52,929 nucleotides of DNA, from positions 1 to 52,929 of the forward strand of contig DATFYM010000020.1 of the NCBI GenBank assembly GCA_035315065.1, in the 5' to 3' direction. The position numbers were made by a program, and so were the translations under genes. The notes beneath the pieces were generated by a model. It saw only the letters and a program-made list of their open reading frames with translations, searched no databases and was not told where the DNA came from. Shown here in pieces: positions 8,710 through 16,212 of the stretch; the stretch's first letter is position 1; each line of letters begins with the position of its first letter. Origin of the DNA: DATFYM01 sp035315065 (GTDB lineage Bacteria > Acidobacteriota > Terriglobia > UBA7540).

Positions 8710-8952
8710 ATGACGGACTGCACGGTGTCGGTATTGTCGAGCGACGGCAGGACCCACACGGCCCAGGTGAAGGCTTCAAGCGTGTTCGACGCCGTGGACC
8801 AGGCGGCGCAACAATGGGCACGGCTGTGGTGGTACCGGGGCGATGCGGTGGCGGAGGTGCGGGCGGGGAAGCGGCGCTGGCGGGTGCGCCTCCAGACGGT
8901 GCGGCGGTGGCGGGCGGGGCACGGTGCGGCCCAGGCCCGTAAGGCCGTGTAG
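8710..8952 (+). CDS. Small hypothetical protein (80 residues)
   Basis: Starts at an ATG preceded by GGGAGG at good spacing. The N-terminus TVSVLSSDGRTHTAQVKA followed by SVFDAVDQAA resembles a small hypothetical family (TVTV.DS.G..H...V.A.SL.EA...) that I know from acidobacterial genomes; the C-terminal half is rich in Arg and Trp. No catalytic motif and no membrane segment. It lies between two halves of a DUF429-type pseudogene, in the opposite orientation, so it probably arrived with the segment that split that gene. Function unknown. Confidence 0.55.
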   Translation: MTDCTVSVLSSDGRTHTAQVKASSVFDAVDQAAQQWARLWWYRGDAVAEVRAGKRRWRVRLQTVRRWRAGHGAAQARKAV

Positions 8953-9053
8953 TGCCCATCCGTGCCCAAGGTCGCCCTGGCGCACGACCGCTTCTCTTCC
9001 TTGCTGCCCCAATCGGCGTGATAGACCACGGTTGGCTTGGCGGGTTCAGGCAT
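8953..9053 (-). pseudogene. DUF429-type gene, N-terminal fragment
   Basis: Read leftward from an ATG at 9053 it gives MPEPAKPTVVYHADWGS, then KEEKRSCARATLGTDG, where homology stops at about 8953, just past the end of the small + strand gene. VVYHADWGS followed by ..R.CARATL..DG is the N-terminal strand-loop region of DUF429-like proteins. With the fragment at 8163-8580 it makes up one interrupted gene missing roughly a hundred central codons. Confidence 0.5.
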
Positions 9054-9298
9054 GTGATGCCGATTCCAGTCGCCGGGGTTTAACAAGGCTGATGGGTTTT
9101 ACCTTGGGCCTGAGGGGATGGTGGAACAGATTCGCATTTTCATCTCGTTGCCCACTGGGGAGAGAGGGTAGTGACTGAAGGTCTGTTGCTAGGCGTTCTC
9201 GTTTCTGGCAACAAACATGCCGATTGCAGGGCACTGCACCGACTTCCCTTGCCGATTCAATTGATGCGCAAAACGCTGCCGTGTTATACGCTGTTGAC

Positions 9299-9811
9299 AT
9301 GAAGACCCCTACGGTATACGTCGTCCGGTTTCTCGACTGGTCTTTAGTAAGATGCAAGCGGATCGGCCAGCACATCGATTTTAGCGGCGTGATGAGCTAT
9401 GCCGCATTTGCGACGTTGGCCACTGCGCTGTATCAACGTGGATACCCAATCTGGTTTGCCATCGTCATGGCCGCCATCGGTATCGGAATGGCGTTGCTGG
9501 CGGCTCACAATTCTTACGTCCAAAAATCAACTGCGCTGGTGGACAAATACGAGGAGCGCTTTATCGAAAGGATGGAGTCAAAGCGAAAATCCGCCGCACT
9601 ATTTCTGCTCGGCCAGCAGTCAAACGGTGACGACTTGGAGGATGTGTTGGATTATTTCGAGTCACCAATCGCTGAAAAGGTGATTTCTGGAGCGGTGGAC
9701 GCAGAGCAGATTTACGAGGTGTTCTACCACCGGATTCGACTTTATTGGCAGGCGGGAGAAGTGTTCATTGCCAAGTATCGGGAGACGAACCCGCCGCATG
9801 GCGGCGATTGA
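9299..9811 (+). CDS. Membrane-anchored hypothetical protein, DUF4760-like
   Basis: About 170 residues if started at the ATG at 9299; no clear ribosome binding site is seen there, and an in-frame ATG at 9392 is an alternative. Two hydrophobic stretches near residues 30-45 and 52-70 (FAIVMAAIGIGMALLAA) are followed by a charged, helical cytoplasmic part with EERFIERMESKRKSAA and EDVLDYFESPIAEKV. The latter pattern, with VFYHRIRLYWQ near the end, resembles small DUF4760-type proteins. Its stop overlaps the likely start of the next gene. Function unknown. Confidence 0.5.
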   Translation: MKTPTVYVVRFLDWSLVRCKRIGQHIDFSGVMSYAAFATLATALYQRGYPIWFAIVMAAIGIGMALLAAHNSYVQKSTALVDKYEERFIERMESKRKSAALFLLGQQSNGDDLEDVLDYFESPIAEKVISGAVDAEQIYEVFYHRIRLYWQAGEVFIAKYRETNPPHGGD

Positions 9812-9999
9812 AGGCTCTCTACGATAAGATCACACCTTTTGAAAAGATCATCCTCGAAGAAGAGTTGGGAAGGCCAGTCACGGACGACGATTTGATTTTG
9901 ACGCCGAAGAAGGTCAGGAAATATCTTTTGCAGGAGGCGGGAAAGCAAGCAGAAGTTGAACCTGACGATGAGGTCGATCATGCCACAACAACGGTTTAG
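9808..9999 (+). CDS. Small hypothetical protein, coupled to upstream gene
   Basis: A TTG at 9808 overlaps the TGA of the preceding gene (TTGA), the arrangement expected for translational coupling. The 63-residue product begins LKALYDKITPFEKIILEEE and continues GRPVTDDDLILTPKKVRKYL; it is highly charged, apparently helical, with protein-like composition. No family is recognised. An in-frame upstream ATG at 9745 exists but would run inside the preceding gene. Confidence 0.4.
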   Translation: MKALYDKITPFEKIILEEELGRPVTDDDLILTPKKVRKYLLQEAGKQAEVEPDDEVDHATTTV

Positions 10000-10204
10000 A
10001 CCAAACCCGAAGCCGGAACCGTTCTTCAAGCAGACGCCAGCAGACGAAGTGGCGGCGATGGAACAGAGGCACCAGGATACCAGCGAAGCGCAAGGCTTTC
10101 GCCACAGCTTTTGGAGCCACCTTACGGAAGGCGTCATGATTTACAGCAACACAGATTCAGACAGAACCGGAAAGAGACACGAGGAGACATTTCGGGTACA
10201 TTAA
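9980..10204 (+). CDS. Small hypothetical protein
   Basis: A 74-residue frame starting MPQQRFRPNPKPEPFFKQT, overlapping the end of the preceding small gene by 20 bases, which suggests the three small genes from 9299 form one transcription unit. It is polar and proline/glutamine-rich with no recognisable domain. It could also be a chance frame near the element boundary; nothing follows it until the tRNA fragment. Confidence 0.3.
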   Translation: MPQQRFRPNPKPEPFFKQTPADEVAAMEQRHQDTSEAQGFRHSFWSHLTEGVMIYSNTDSDRTGKRHEETFRVH

Positions 10205-10389
10205 GGTACAATCTGCATTTGGCTGAGAAGAGCCCCGCAGCGCAGCCAGAAATCATGGTCAAACTATGGCTGACGAGGTATCAAAATGCCCCGTAAACCC
10301 TCGCAATCCAAGCTTCCCTAGGGAGGCAAATCTTCTTTGGGAATCTAGGTTTTGCCAGTTTTGATGGAAAAAATCGAGAGGGCTTAAAA

Positions 10390-10438
10390 GGGACTCATAA
10401 TCCGTCGGTCCCAGGTTCGAGTCCTGGTGGGCCCACCA
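10390..10438 (+). tRNA. 3' fragment of a CAT-anticodon tRNA (attachment site)
   Basis: From the anticodon loop CTCATAA (anticodon CAT) onward the sequence is tRNA-like: a T-arm CCAGG-TTCGAGT-CCTGG at 10411-10427, then the 3' acceptor strand TGGGCCC and ACCA ending at 10438. The 5' half (acceptor strand GGGCCCA and D-arm) is absent upstream, and the anticodon stem has a G-G mismatch where the borrowed left side begins. This is a duplicated tRNA 3' end, as left at the far end of an element integrated into a tRNA-Ile2 or tRNA-Met gene. It is not a functional tRNA. Confidence 0.85.
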
Positions 10439-10484
10439 ATTCCGCAACTTCTAACGAGATCGCGCGCAAGGCGGTCGGGGTCTT

Positions 10485-11489
10485 ATGGAAAACACATTAG
10501 TAACGGGGTGCGCGGGGTTCATCGGATTTCATCTCTCGAAACGTCTCCTTGACGAGGGGAGGCCCTTGGTGGGTCTGGACAATCTTAACCCCTATTACGA
10601 CGTCAACGTCAAGAAGGCGCGGCTGGCACAGCTCCAGGGCCGGCCCGGATTCCGTTTCCTCGAGATGGACCTCGCCGATCGCCAGGGAATGACGCGGCTT
10701 TTTGAAGAGACTTCCTTTCCCGTGGTCGTGAACCTGGCGGCGCAGGCCGGCGTACGATACTCGCTCACTTGCCCTGAGGCCTATATTGACTCGAACCTGG
10801 TTGGGTTCGGAAATGTGTTGGAAGGGTGCCGCCGACAAGGCGTGAAGCACCTCGTGTATGCCTCTTCCAGCTCCGTCTACGGCGGCAACACGCGTATGCC
10901 GTTTTCGACGCGCGACGGCGTGGACCATCCGCTCAGCCTATACGCTGCTACCAAGCGGGCGAACGAATTGATGGCCCACGTTTACTCGCACCTCTTCGGC
11001 CTTCCCACCACCGGACTGCGCTTCTTCACCGTCTACGGCCCGTGGGGCCGGCCGGACATGGCGCTTTTCCTGTTTACCCAGGCTATTCTGGAAGACCGGC
11101 CGATTGACGTGTTCAATCACGGCAACATGCGGCGCGACTTCACTTATATCGACGATATCGTGGAGGGCGTCGCGCGGGTCATGGAAAAGATCCCGCAGTC
11201 GAACCCCGACTCGGACAACAGCGAGCCTGACCGCGGTTGCGCGCCGTTTCGCGTCTACAACATCGGCAACAACTGCCCCGTGGAGCTCATCACCTTTATC
11301 GGGACCCTGGAACGGAAGCTGGGGAAGAAGGCTCGGCTGAACCTGTTGCCGATGCAGCCTGGCGACGTCCCCGCAACGTGTGCGGACGTGGACGATCTCG
11401 CTCGTGACACCGGATTCCAACCTTCGACCTCTGTCGAAGAGGGGATCGGGCGCTTCGTAAGCTGGTATCGGCAGTACTATGGCGTGTAG
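10485..11489 (+). CDS. UDP-glucuronate 4-epimerase-like NAD-dependent epimerase
   Basis: An extended short-chain dehydrogenase of 334 residues. The NAD site TGCAGFIG is at residues 7-14, DNLNPYYDVNVKKARL follows at 32-47, a catalytic SSSSVYG lies at 127-133, and the Tyr153-Lys157 pair sits in YAATKRANE. The NPYYD-VxLKxxRL and RFFTVYGPWGRPDM blocks are characteristic of UDP-glucuronate 4-epimerases, which make UDP-galacturonate for capsule and lipopolysaccharide. It is the first intact gene right of the tRNA fragment. The glycosyltransferases that might use its product are about 36 kb away in this window. Confidence 0.85.
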   Translation: MENTLVTGCAGFIGFHLSKRLLDEGRPLVGLDNLNPYYDVNVKKARLAQLQGRPGFRFLEMDLADRQGMTRLFEETSFPVVVNLAAQAGVRYSLTCPEAYIDSNLVGFGNVLEGCRRQGVKHLVYASSSSVYGGNTRMPFSTRDGVDHPLSLYAATKRANELMAHVYSHLFGLPTTGLRFFTVYGPWGRPDMALFLFTQAILEDRPIDVFNHGNMRRDFTYIDDIVEGVARVMEKIPQSNPDSDNSEPDRGCAPFRVYNIGNNCPVELITFIGTLERKLGKKARLNLLPMQPGDVPATCADVDDLARDTGFQPSTSVEEGIGRFVSWYRQYYGV

Positions 11490-11680
11490 CGGCCCGTGTA
11501 GCGAGTCCAGACCGTTCGCGAGCGAGCGCGATGGTTCTCCTTGATTCTCGAGTTCCGAAGCCAGTCAGTTCTGAGCGGTCACCACACCCACTTCACCCCG
11601 CTTCAATTCTGTGGCCTGCGGGGAAACGCACGCTACCCGTCGATGCAGCCGACATACGCCCGCCCCACTGCGACTCATAG

Positions 11681-12931
11681 CTAGACCTTCAACTTGCGGA
11701 GCATCAGGAGGAAGCCTGCGAAAGACGCACCCATCAGCACGATCATGATGTAGTCCGACGGAAGGTGGGAGAGGCCGCCGGCCAGGAGACTCCCCGCGAA
11801 ACTGCCCAGGTACTGGAGCACCTGGAACGAGCCTTGAGTAGCGCCGTAAGAGCCTTCTCTCGCGATTCGGCTCACCAAGCTTGGGAGGACCGGCTCGAGG
11901 CCGGTGAACCCGATCAGGAACAACGTGCCAGGAATCAGGACAGCGACCAGGCAGGTGGGGTCCATGCCGCCCGCGGAGGGGTGAAATAGCAGGGCCGCGC
12001 TGACCATGAGAATGAGGAAAGCCGTAGCCGCCAACTCTCTGCCGAAACCGCGATCGGCCCCCGACGAGAATCCAAACATCGTGACGCCGCTGGCGAGGAG
12101 CATGGGAATGAGAATCCGGTAGTACTGTCCCATCGGCATGTGGTGCTGCACCGTGACAATCAACGGGAAGAAGAACCAGAAGGACGTCATGAACGTGTTC
12201 ATGAGGAAGCCGCAGAGATCGAGTCGGAGCACCGCCGGTCGGCGCAGGACTTCAATCAGCGAGGCTGGCGCGGCATGGCGCGGCGCCACCTCCGGCAGGT
12301 AGCGAGCCAGCAGCCAAACCGTGGTGAGCCCCAGGGCGCCGGTGAGCCAGAAGAGCGACGCGGTTCCAAAACGTCCGGCAATGACGGGACCGGCGACGAC
12401 ACCGATGATGAAGGACGCACCGATGGGAATCCCCAGCACCGCCATGGCTGTCGAGCGGCGCTCCTCCTTGATGTGATCGGAAACCGTTGCAAAAGCGGTC
12501 GACGTGATGGCGCCGATCCCTTGCACGAGCCGCCCGAAGAGCAATTCGCCGATCCGCATGGAAGCCGGCAGCCACGCGGGAATCGCGCATAGAAAAGATC
12601 CCAGGCTGAAAATCGCCATGCCCAGCAGCAGGACCTTGCGGCGTCCGATACGGTCGGAGAGGCGCCCCAGCGGAAACTCGGTCATGGCCATGGCGAGGCC
12701 ATAGCAGCCGAAAGCGAATCCCACCAGGAATCGCGACTTGGTGAATTGGAGGCCGTACAGAGTAAAGACGGGGAGCACAAGAAACAGGCCCAGCATCCGC
12801 AGACCCACCGCGCTGGCAAGCGCCAGCAGGATGTGACGCTGTGCGGGCGTGAAAGGTACGCGGCTCTTCTTGCTTTCTTTTTTCGCGGCGAGAGCAGCAG
12901 AGGGAAAAAGACCCGGCGTCAAGGACATCAT
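11681..12931 (-). CDS. MFS transporter, YajR-like
   Basis: About 416 residues with roughly twelve hydrophobic helices. The start is placed at the ATG at 12931, which overlaps the upstream gene's TGA as ATGA; the reading frame extending to 13039 lies wholly within that gene. The first helices (LRMLGLFLVLPVFTLYGLQF) and the loop 2-3 motif GRLSDRIGRRKVLLLG are those of the DHA1 drug:proton antiporter group that includes YajR, but the C-terminal YAM domain of E. coli YajR is lacking. Substrate unknown. Coupling to a menaquinone gene is noteworthy but may only reflect co-transcription. Confidence 0.85.
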   Translation of the reverse strand: MMSLTPGLFPSAALAAKKESKKSRVPFTPAQRHILLALASAVGLRMLGLFLVLPVFTLYGLQFTKSRFLVGFAFGCYGLAMAMTEFPLGRLSDRIGRRKVLLLGMAIFSLGSFLCAIPAWLPASMRIGELLFGRLVQGIGAITSTAFATVSDHIKEERRSTAMAVLGIPIGASFIIGVVAGPVIAGRFGTASLFWLTGALGLTTVWLLARYLPEVAPRHAAPASLIEVLRRPAVLRLDLCGFLMNTFMTSFWFFFPLIVTVQHHMPMGQYYRILIPMLLASGVTMFGFSSGADRGFGRELAATAFLILMVSAALLFHPSAGGMDPTCLVAVLIPGTLFLIGFTGLEPVLPSLVSRIAREGSYGATQGSFQVLQYLGSFAGSLLAGGLSHLPSDYIMIVLMGASFAGFLLMLRKLKV

Positions 12932-13803
12932 TCCACAAACTCCGCGGTCACCTGTCGGGGCAGGATGCCCTTTTCGAACCCGCGATCGAGCAGGAACTGA
13001 ACGGCGCGACGGCCGCGCTGGCCGTAATCGAGGGTCCAATCATTGACATACATCGAGACGAACTGGTCGGCGGTAGGCGTGTCGAGCCCACGTGCGAATT
13101 GCATCGCGTAGAGCAGTGCCTCCTCACGATGGTTCAGGCCGTACTGGATGCTGGCCCGCATCAACTCTGACACCTGGTGATGGATTTCCGGGCCCAGCGT
13201 CCGGCGGATAGCGTTACCGCCCAATGGCAAAGGCAGACCGGTTTCCTGGTGCCACCACTCGCCCAGGTCCACCACTTTACTCAGACCCTCCTGGGCATAA
13301 GTGAGCTGACCCTCGTGGATCACCAGGGCGGCATCAGCTTCGCCGGCAGTGACCCGGCTCATCACCTTGTCGAAGGGAGCAAAAACAGGGGTAATCTCGC
13401 GCTCGTAGAGTTGAAGCACGAGAAAGGCGGTGGTCATTCTCCCCGGCACCGCAATCCGCCTCCCCTTCAGTTCCGTGCGACCAAACGCGCTACGCGCCAC
13501 CACCAGTGGCCCGTAGCGCTCGCCGAAGCTGGCGCCGCAGGGTAGAAGAAGATAACGGTCCGACAGGTAGGCGTAGGCATGAAAAGAGACCGCCGTGATG
13601 TCGTACGCCTCTTCCAGAGCCTTCTCGTTCAGCGTTTGGATATCCTCCAGGATGTGGATGAACTGCAGTTTGCCGGTCGGGATCTTCCGGGTTGCCAGGC
13701 CGTAGAACATGAAGGCATCATCGGAGTCGGGGCTGTGGGCGAGTTTCAGCTCCAACAAGTTGGGGTCGGCTTTGCTGCTTTTCTGCGTTAACGAGGTTGG
13801 CAT
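12928..13803 (-). CDS. mqnD: MqnD-type menaquinone biosynthesis enzyme
   Basis: A 291-residue periplasmic-binding-protein-fold enzyme without a signal peptide. AHSPDSDDAFMFYGLA near residue 22, HILEDIQTLNEKA, FHAYAYLSDRY, GASFGERYGPLVVAR and HEGQLTYAQEGL are the conserved blocks of the MqnD branch (1,4-dihydroxy-6-naphthoate synthase) of the futalosine pathway. MqnD converts cyclic dehypoxanthinyl futalosine to dihydroxynaphthoate. The related MqnA (chorismate dehydratase) is less likely given the SPDSDDAFMF block. No other mqn genes are in the window. The gene is transcribed leftward, and its stop overlaps the MFS start. Confidence 0.8.
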   Translation of the reverse strand: MPTSLTQKSSKADPNLLELKLAHSPDSDDAFMFYGLATRKIPTGKLQFIHILEDIQTLNEKALEEAYDITAVSFHAYAYLSDRYLLLPCGASFGERYGPLVVARSAFGRTELKGRRIAVPGRMTTAFLVLQLYEREITPVFAPFDKVMSRVTAGEADAALVIHEGQLTYAQEGLSKVVDLGEWWHQETGLPLPLGGNAIRRTLGPEIHHQVSELMRASIQYGLNHREEALLYAMQFARGLDTPTADQFVSMYVNDWTLDYGQRGRRAVQFLLDRGFEKGILPRQVTAEFVE

Positions 13804-14124
13804 AACGATCCTGACCCGCGGCCGCGGACGAGGCTTGCCCGCAAAGCAGGCAGCTCAGGCCTAGTCGAACTCCTGGGAGCGGGTTCCTTGCCCCGCTGGA
13901 AGCGACCGACCCGGCCTGCCAAGGGCGTCTTTCAGGGCAGCAACGGATTATGATGATAGCACACGTCCATCAGCTTCTCAATTTCCTCCCGCATATCACT
14001 GGAGGTCGTCGTCGCACCGGTCCCCGACTGCCGTGTTGACCGCTGCGCCGCACTTCGGTATCTTCGAATAATGAGGTGGGGTCTGCTTTCGACGTTGCGA
14101 TCCTGGATCGCGAAAGGAGGGTCC
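13804..14124. other. Intergenic region with a divergent promoter
   Basis: About 320 bases between mqnD (leftward) and the zinc-finger gene (rightward). Besides the promoter at 14036-14064, a reverse-strand frame near 13939-14001 reads MREEIEKLMDVCYHHNPLLP and a stop; it looks like a protein C-terminus with no body, possibly a gene relic. Nothing else is recognisable. Confidence 0.35.
14036..14064 (+). promoter_or_regulatory. Sigma-70-like promoter for the UBP zinc-finger gene
   Basis: TTGACC at 14036-14041, a 17-base spacer, then TATCTT at 14059-14064. It lies about 60 bases ahead of the likely start codon of the zinc-finger gene. Confidence 0.55.
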
Positions 14125-14382
14125 GTGGCCACTTCCTGTACGCACCTTGATCAAGCGCGGCCCGTCCAGCCCAACACGAAGGGTTGCGAGGAGTGCTTGA
14201 AGAGCGGCCAGCGGTGGGTCGCGCTCCGAATGTGCCTGGTCTGCGGCCACGTCGGCTGCTGCGATTCCTCGCCCGGCCGCCACGCCACCGGACACTTCAA
14301 GCAGACAGGCCACCCGGTAATGAAGTCCGTTGAGCCCGGCCAAGACTGGTCCTGGTGCTATATCGATAAAGCCTACTTGTGA
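14125..14382 (+). CDS. UBP-type zinc finger protein
   Basis: An 85-residue protein. The GTG at 14125 is preferred because AAAGGAGGG lies just before it and family members begin directly with the first zinc ligand (ATSCTHLDQ). The fold has the zf-UBP pattern: C-x-H at the start, CEECL, CLVCGHVGCCDSS, then HATGHFKQTGHP, supplying the Cys and His ligands for zinc. In eukaryotes such domains bind the ubiquitin C-terminus; stand-alone bacterial versions like this one have no settled role. A promoter lies just upstream, and the gene faces a leftward regulator across a strong hairpin. Confidence 0.85.
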   Translation: MATSCTHLDQARPVQPNTKGCEECLKSGQRWVALRMCLVCGHVGCCDSSPGRHATGHFKQTGHPVMKSVEPGQDWSWCYIDKAYL

Positions 14383-14423
14383 GGGCGGCTTGCCCCTGAG
14401 CCCCCTTCGTCGATGCCTGGCGG

Positions 14424-14451
14424 CCACGGCGAGCGCGCCGGCTCGCCGTGG
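14424..14451. terminator. Perfect 11-bp hairpin between convergent genes
   Basis: CCACGGCGAGC, loop GCGCCG, GCTCGCCGTGG: an 11-bp perfect GC-rich stem. It lies between the ends of the zinc-finger gene and the MerR gene, which converge, so it could stop transcription from both sides, although there is no U-tract and factor-dependent or attenuating action is possible. Confidence 0.5.
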
Positions 14452-14542
14452 TCCTCCAAGAGAGTAGCGCCGCGGCTTTTCAACTCTCGTCAACCGGCAT
14501 CCAAAGGTCGCCAGTTCGCAAGACGACCTCCGCGTCCCCTCT

Positions 14543-15316
14543 TCACTGCTTGCCTTGCTTGCGGGCCTCCGCCGCTTTGCAGATGAACGCTCCCACCGCG
14601 TCGCTATAGGGCTTCTTGAAGCTGGAAGGCCAATTGGACTGGTCGGCGTAGAGTTTCTTGAGGCCCGCGGCAACGGCAGCGCTGCCTCCGGTGAAGGCGT
14701 CGATGAGAGTCTGCCAGCGTCGAGCCAGCCCCTGGGACTGCTCGCTTGCCGGGTCCATGCCTGCCGCCACCGCTGCCTCGACTTCCTTGATCAGCGCCGC
14801 CCAATCTCGTTGGCCTTGCTCGATCACCTCCGGCGTGCTGCGGCCGGCGAGATCCTGGCGGGCTTCCTCGGTGTAATACTGCTTCATCCATTCTGTGTTC
14901 TGCTGCATGTTGATCACCTCGATGATTTTTCGGAACGCCTCCCAGTCGGGTTCGCGGCTCGACGCCCGGGACGTCACCAAGCGTTTGGCCCGCTCGATCG
15001 CCTGGATGGCTAAGTCCAGGTGGCGGCGCTTCTCCTTCAAGATCGTGCTTTGCAGGCGAAGCGTCGCCGGCAGATCGAACGCCTTCCGATTGAGAAGGTC
15101 CCTGATTTGTTTGAGGGAAAAGCCGATGAACTTCAACGCCACAATCTGCTCCAGGCGCGCAAAGTCGCGCTCGCTATAGAGACGATAGCCGGACGCTGTG
15201 CGGCCAGCCGGCTTGAGCAAGCCGAGGTGGTCGTAGTGATGCAGCGTCCGCACTGTGACTCTTACGCGCTCAGCAAATTCGTGCGCCTGATACAAGCGTG
15301 CCGTGGTGTCTTTCAC
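14543..15316 (-). CDS. MerR family regulator with TipAS ligand domain
   Basis: A 257-residue regulator starting at a GTG with AAGGGA upstream. Residues about 8-80 form the MerR winged helix (VRTLHHYDHLGLLKPAGRT, SGYRLYS), followed by a coiled dimerisation helix. Residues about 130-257 are a TipAS domain (WMKQYYTEEARQDL and helical repeats), as in TipAL and related multidrug-sensing regulators that activate transcription by twisting overlong promoters. It should bind its own operator at 15338-15368. No drug pump is adjacent, so targets elsewhere are likely. Confidence 0.9.
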   Translation of the reverse strand: MKDTTARLYQAHEFAERVRVTVRTLHHYDHLGLLKPAGRTASGYRLYSERDFARLEQIVALKFIGFSLKQIRDLLNRKAFDLPATLRLQSTILKEKRRHLDLAIQAIERAKRLVTSRASSREPDWEAFRKIIEVINMQQNTEWMKQYYTEEARQDLAGRSTPEVIEQGQRDWAALIKEVEAAVAAGMDPASEQSQGLARRWQTLIDAFTGGSAAVAAGLKKLYADQSNWPSSFKKPYSDAVGAFICKAAEARKQGKQ

Positions 15317-15337
15317 CGTCCGTCTCCCTTCCTGGTC

Positions 15338-15368
15338 AGCGTAGAGTCTGACGTTACGTCAGGGTCAA
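15338..15368 (-). promoter_or_regulatory. MerR-type operator/promoter with 19-bp spacer
   Basis: On the minus strand TTGACC (15363-15368) is followed by a 19-base spacer and TACGCT (15338-15343). The spacer contains a near-perfect dyad CTGACGTAACGTCAG (15348-15362; seven bases each side of a central base). An overlong 19-base spacer holding a dyad is the defining layout of MerR-controlled promoters and implies autoregulation of the TipAS-type gene. Confidence 0.75.
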
Positions 15369-15369
15369 G

Positions 15370-15465
15370 CACTTTTTTTAGCTTTAGCCATCAGCCGTCA
15401 GCTCTCAGCTTTCCGGAAGAAAGTCCGGTTGTCTTAGCTGATAGCTGACACCTGATGGCTGATAG
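15370..15465. repeat. Intergenic low-complexity repeat (CAGCT/TGATAG type)
   Basis: Short direct and inverted copies of TCAGCTCTCAGC, TAGCTGATAGCTGA and TGATGGCTGATAGCTA fill the gap between the MerR operator and rsmD. Similar repeats occur between rsmD and recG. They appear to be dispersed intergenic repeats with no coding content. Confidence 0.5.
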
Positions 15466-16026
15466 CTATGCAGGGGTGAGGCGATAGAACGAGAGTTGCG
15501 CGTCGCCGTGGCGCAGCAAGCGCGTCCGGACCAGGCCGGCGTAGGCATCTTCCAGCACGCAGTGGCGCGAGTGCTCGGCCACCACCATCGAGTCAGGTAG
15601 CAGGATCGGCGAGCGGCCGAGTTGCCGCAGGACGTGGTGGTACTCGCGGATTTCTTCGTAAGGCGGGTCGAGGAACACGATGTCGAAGTGCTCGTTCTCC
15701 TTGGCGAGCCGTTCGAGGCCGGTCACGGTGTCGCGAGCGATCAGCCGGTAGCCGGAATCGATGCCCAAGGCCTCGAGGTTCTTGCGAATCAACTCCACTG
15801 CCGGCCGGTGGTGCTCGATAAAGACCACATCTCCCGCGCCGCGACTGAGGGCCTCCAAACCTACCGCACCGGTTCCTGCATATGTGTCCAGGAAAGCCGA
15901 TCCCTCCACGCGCGGACCCAGCACGTCAAAAAGCGTTTCGCGCAACTGGTCGGAGGTAGGACGCAGATTCCCGCCCTTCAGGGTTTTCAAGCGCAGTCCG
16001 CGGTAAGTGCCGGCAATTATTCTCAT
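15466..16026 (-). CDS. rsmD: 16S rRNA m2G966 methyltransferase RsmD
   Basis: A 186-residue SAM-dependent N2-guanine methyltransferase that modifies G966 of 16S rRNA in the 30S subunit. It opens MRIIAGTYRGLRLKT and LRPTSDQLRETLFDVLGPR, the family N-terminus. The SAM site is FLDTYAGTGAVGLEALSRGA (46-65), and the catalytic motif is DPPY (120-123). Length and order match RsmD throughout. It lies between recG and the regulator on the same strand, separated from each by repeat-rich gaps, so co-transcription is possible but not indicated by overlap. Confidence 0.93.
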   Translation of the reverse strand: MRIIAGTYRGLRLKTLKGGNLRPTSDQLRETLFDVLGPRVEGSAFLDTYAGTGAVGLEALSRGAGDVVFIEHHRPAVELIRKNLEALGIDSGYRLIARDTVTGLERLAKENEHFDIVFLDPPYEEIREYHHVLRQLGRSPILLPDSMVVAEHSRHCVLEDAYAGLVRTRLLRHGDAQLSFYRLTPA

Positions 16027-16212
16027 GAATAGTTCTCAGTAGTCAGTGGTCAGTTTTCAGTTCTCAGCCTTCAGCGATCAGCTTTCCGCCCAAAACGTCC
16101 TTGCCGGGCGAGTCCTTTTTCTTCTGATTTCAGATTTCTGCTTTCTGATTTTCCTCACCTTTGCCTTTTGCCTTCCGCCTTCTGCCTTCTGCTTTCTGCT
16201 TTCTGACTTTCT
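16027..16212. repeat. Pyrimidine-rich intergenic repeat
   Basis: Direct repeats of AGTCAGTGGTCAG/TTCTCAG type are followed by many CTTCTG, CCTTCTGC and TTTCTGA units. No gene; same class of dispersed repeat as in the neighbouring gap. Confidence 0.5.

Noticed and set aside
9294..9299. TTGACA just before the ATG at 9299 as a −35 box
   Set aside because: It overlaps the proposed start codon, so a promoter built on it would put transcription inside the gene.
10259..10447. Reverse-strand frame reading WWAHQDSNLGPTDYE, sometimes annotated as a protein
   Set aside because: It is the reverse complement of the tRNA 3' fragment; this HQDSNLGPTDYE peptide is a common mis-annotation of tRNA DNA.
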